Positions 63,571 to 64,000 of a DNA stretch of 64,000 bases are shown piece by piece (position 1 is the stretch's first letter; each line of letters starts with the position of its first letter). Position numbers and translations under genes: made by a program. The DNA comes from SZUA-38 sp965212525 (GTDB taxonomy: Bacteria; Pseudomonadota; Gammaproteobacteria; Xanthomonadales; SZUA-38): contig CBDBVC010000029.1 in the NCBI GenBank assembly GCA_965212525.1, forward strand, positions 47,516 to 111,515, in the 5' to 3' direction. The notes beneath the pieces were generated by a model that worked only from the letters and a program-made list of their open reading frames with translations, was not told where the DNA came from and did no database searches.

Positions 63571-63999
63571 TTAGCATTCAGCTGTTGCGTTACCCAGAAT
63601 GAAATCGACGAGTAACTGGAGATCCTGGACATTGATTGTAGTATCGAGGTTCTCATTGGCGTTACACATGCCTGAACACGGCGCGGTACCGAGAATTTCG
63701 TTCACCAGCTCCTGAAGATCCTGTACGTTAATGGTGTTGTCCAGTGGTACGAAGGCATCACCAGGACAGGCTCGACCGATGGCTGAACTGCGGCGACCTA
63801 CATAGTCATCCAGACCAACCTGAGTGAATCCACCAAGACCACCGATGGCGCCCATGCGAATGGAAGCGATGGTGTTGGCAGCGGCCGAGGTGCCTGAAGC
63901 GTCAGGTGTGGCACCTGGTGCTGCAGCATTGGAGTCTACATACAGATCAACGGTGCCGTTGGCTGTCCAGTGCAGCTCGACTGAATGCCAGTCAACCAG
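63571..63999 (-). CDS. Dockerin-containing secreted protein, 5'-truncated by window edge
   Basis: The frame is open from the window end, so only the last ~142 residues are seen. The first part (DWHSVELHWTANGTVDLYVD) looks like the end of a concanavalin/LamG-like sandwich domain. Two dockerin-like repeats close the protein: LDNTINVQDLQELVNEILG and NENLDTTINVQDLQLLVDF. The second fits the Ca-loop pattern D/N-x-N-x-D-x-x-I-x-x-x-D; in the first the two leading ligand positions are lost. An internal ATG at 63855 is unlikely to be the start. It lies just upstream of the small cohesin-like gene. Confidence 0.8.
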   Translation of the reverse strand: MVDWHSVELHWTANGTVDLYVDSNAAAPGATPDASGTSAAANTIASIRMGAIGGLGGFTQVGLDDYVGRRSSAIGRACPGDAFVPLDNTINVQDLQELVNEILGTAPCSGMCNANENLDTTINVQDLQLLVDFILGNATAEC

Positions 64000-64000
64000 A

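Overview
The window reads as chromosomal DNA of a mesophilic, probably marine or aquatic Gammaproteobacterium. Supporting signs are a 'marine proteobacterial' sortase and its dedicated substrate, IPTL-CTERM surface proteins, DjlA, YidD, MtgA, an IlvM-type small subunit, and a mevalonate isoprenoid operon of the kind found in a minority of gammaproteobacterial lineages. The genus cannot be fixed from the sequence alone. No rRNA, tRNA, CRISPR array, transposase or prophage gene was recognised. Genes are dense, with many 4-bp start/stop overlaps, and most secreted proteins lie in three accessory patches.

Layout. 1-2520: end of a VIT/VWA sortase-target gene plus its class GN sortase. 2507-8450: housekeeping genes (rpe, djlA, purC, a DUF962 gene, dksA, yidD, dihydroorotase). 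8633-16130: an exported amidohydrolase, then a mevalonate-to-squalene block (mvaD, mvaK2, squalene/phytoene synthase, an HMG-CoA reductase-mevalonate kinase fusion, idi). 16175-19285: mscL, ypfJ and an acyl-CoA synthetase on the minus strand. 19524-34866: very large secreted beta-helix (CSLREA) proteins, a TPR/glycosyltransferase fusion, a cadherin/DUF11 surface protein and two smaller beta-helix proteins. 34847-41588: a membrane Ser/Thr kinase with an overlapping ECF sigma factor, an acyltransferase, small envelope genes and an MFS transporter. 41681-43163: a SatD-like gene and a membrane partner behind three evenly spaced operator-like palindromes. 43272-45064: an IPTL-CTERM protein and mtgA. 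45065-57739: a ten-gene branched-chain amino acid operon (ilvD-ilvC-ilvB-ilvM-leuA-ilvE-leuC-leuD-leuB-ilvA) behind a Leu/Val/Ile-rich leader peptide and attenuator. 57867-63999: secreted P-domain, cohesin-like and dockerin-like proteins.

How the parts work together. The mevalonate block covers every step from HMG-CoA to IPP/DMAPP and adds a head-to-head prenyl synthase, but HMG-CoA synthase and thiolase are not in the window. The ilv/leu operon is complete for valine, isoleucine (from threonine) and leucine, and appears to be controlled as one unit by ribosome-mediated attenuation. The secreted proteins share a few envelope-targeting or tail signals: one LPxTA sortase motif, three IPTL-CTERM tails, and a recurring short 'F-x-D-G-F-E' acidic tail in at least five otherwise different proteins.

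Points for a second look: the SatD-like protein, whose conserved positions resemble a nucleotide-cyclase fold, with its membrane partner and 28-bp-periodic operators; the cohesin-like/dockerin-like gene row at the right edge; the recurring DGFE tail; the HMGR-mevalonate kinase fusion; and two frameshifted surface genes (23235-26893 with about seven shifts, and 61632-62934 with one), which could be decay or assembly error.
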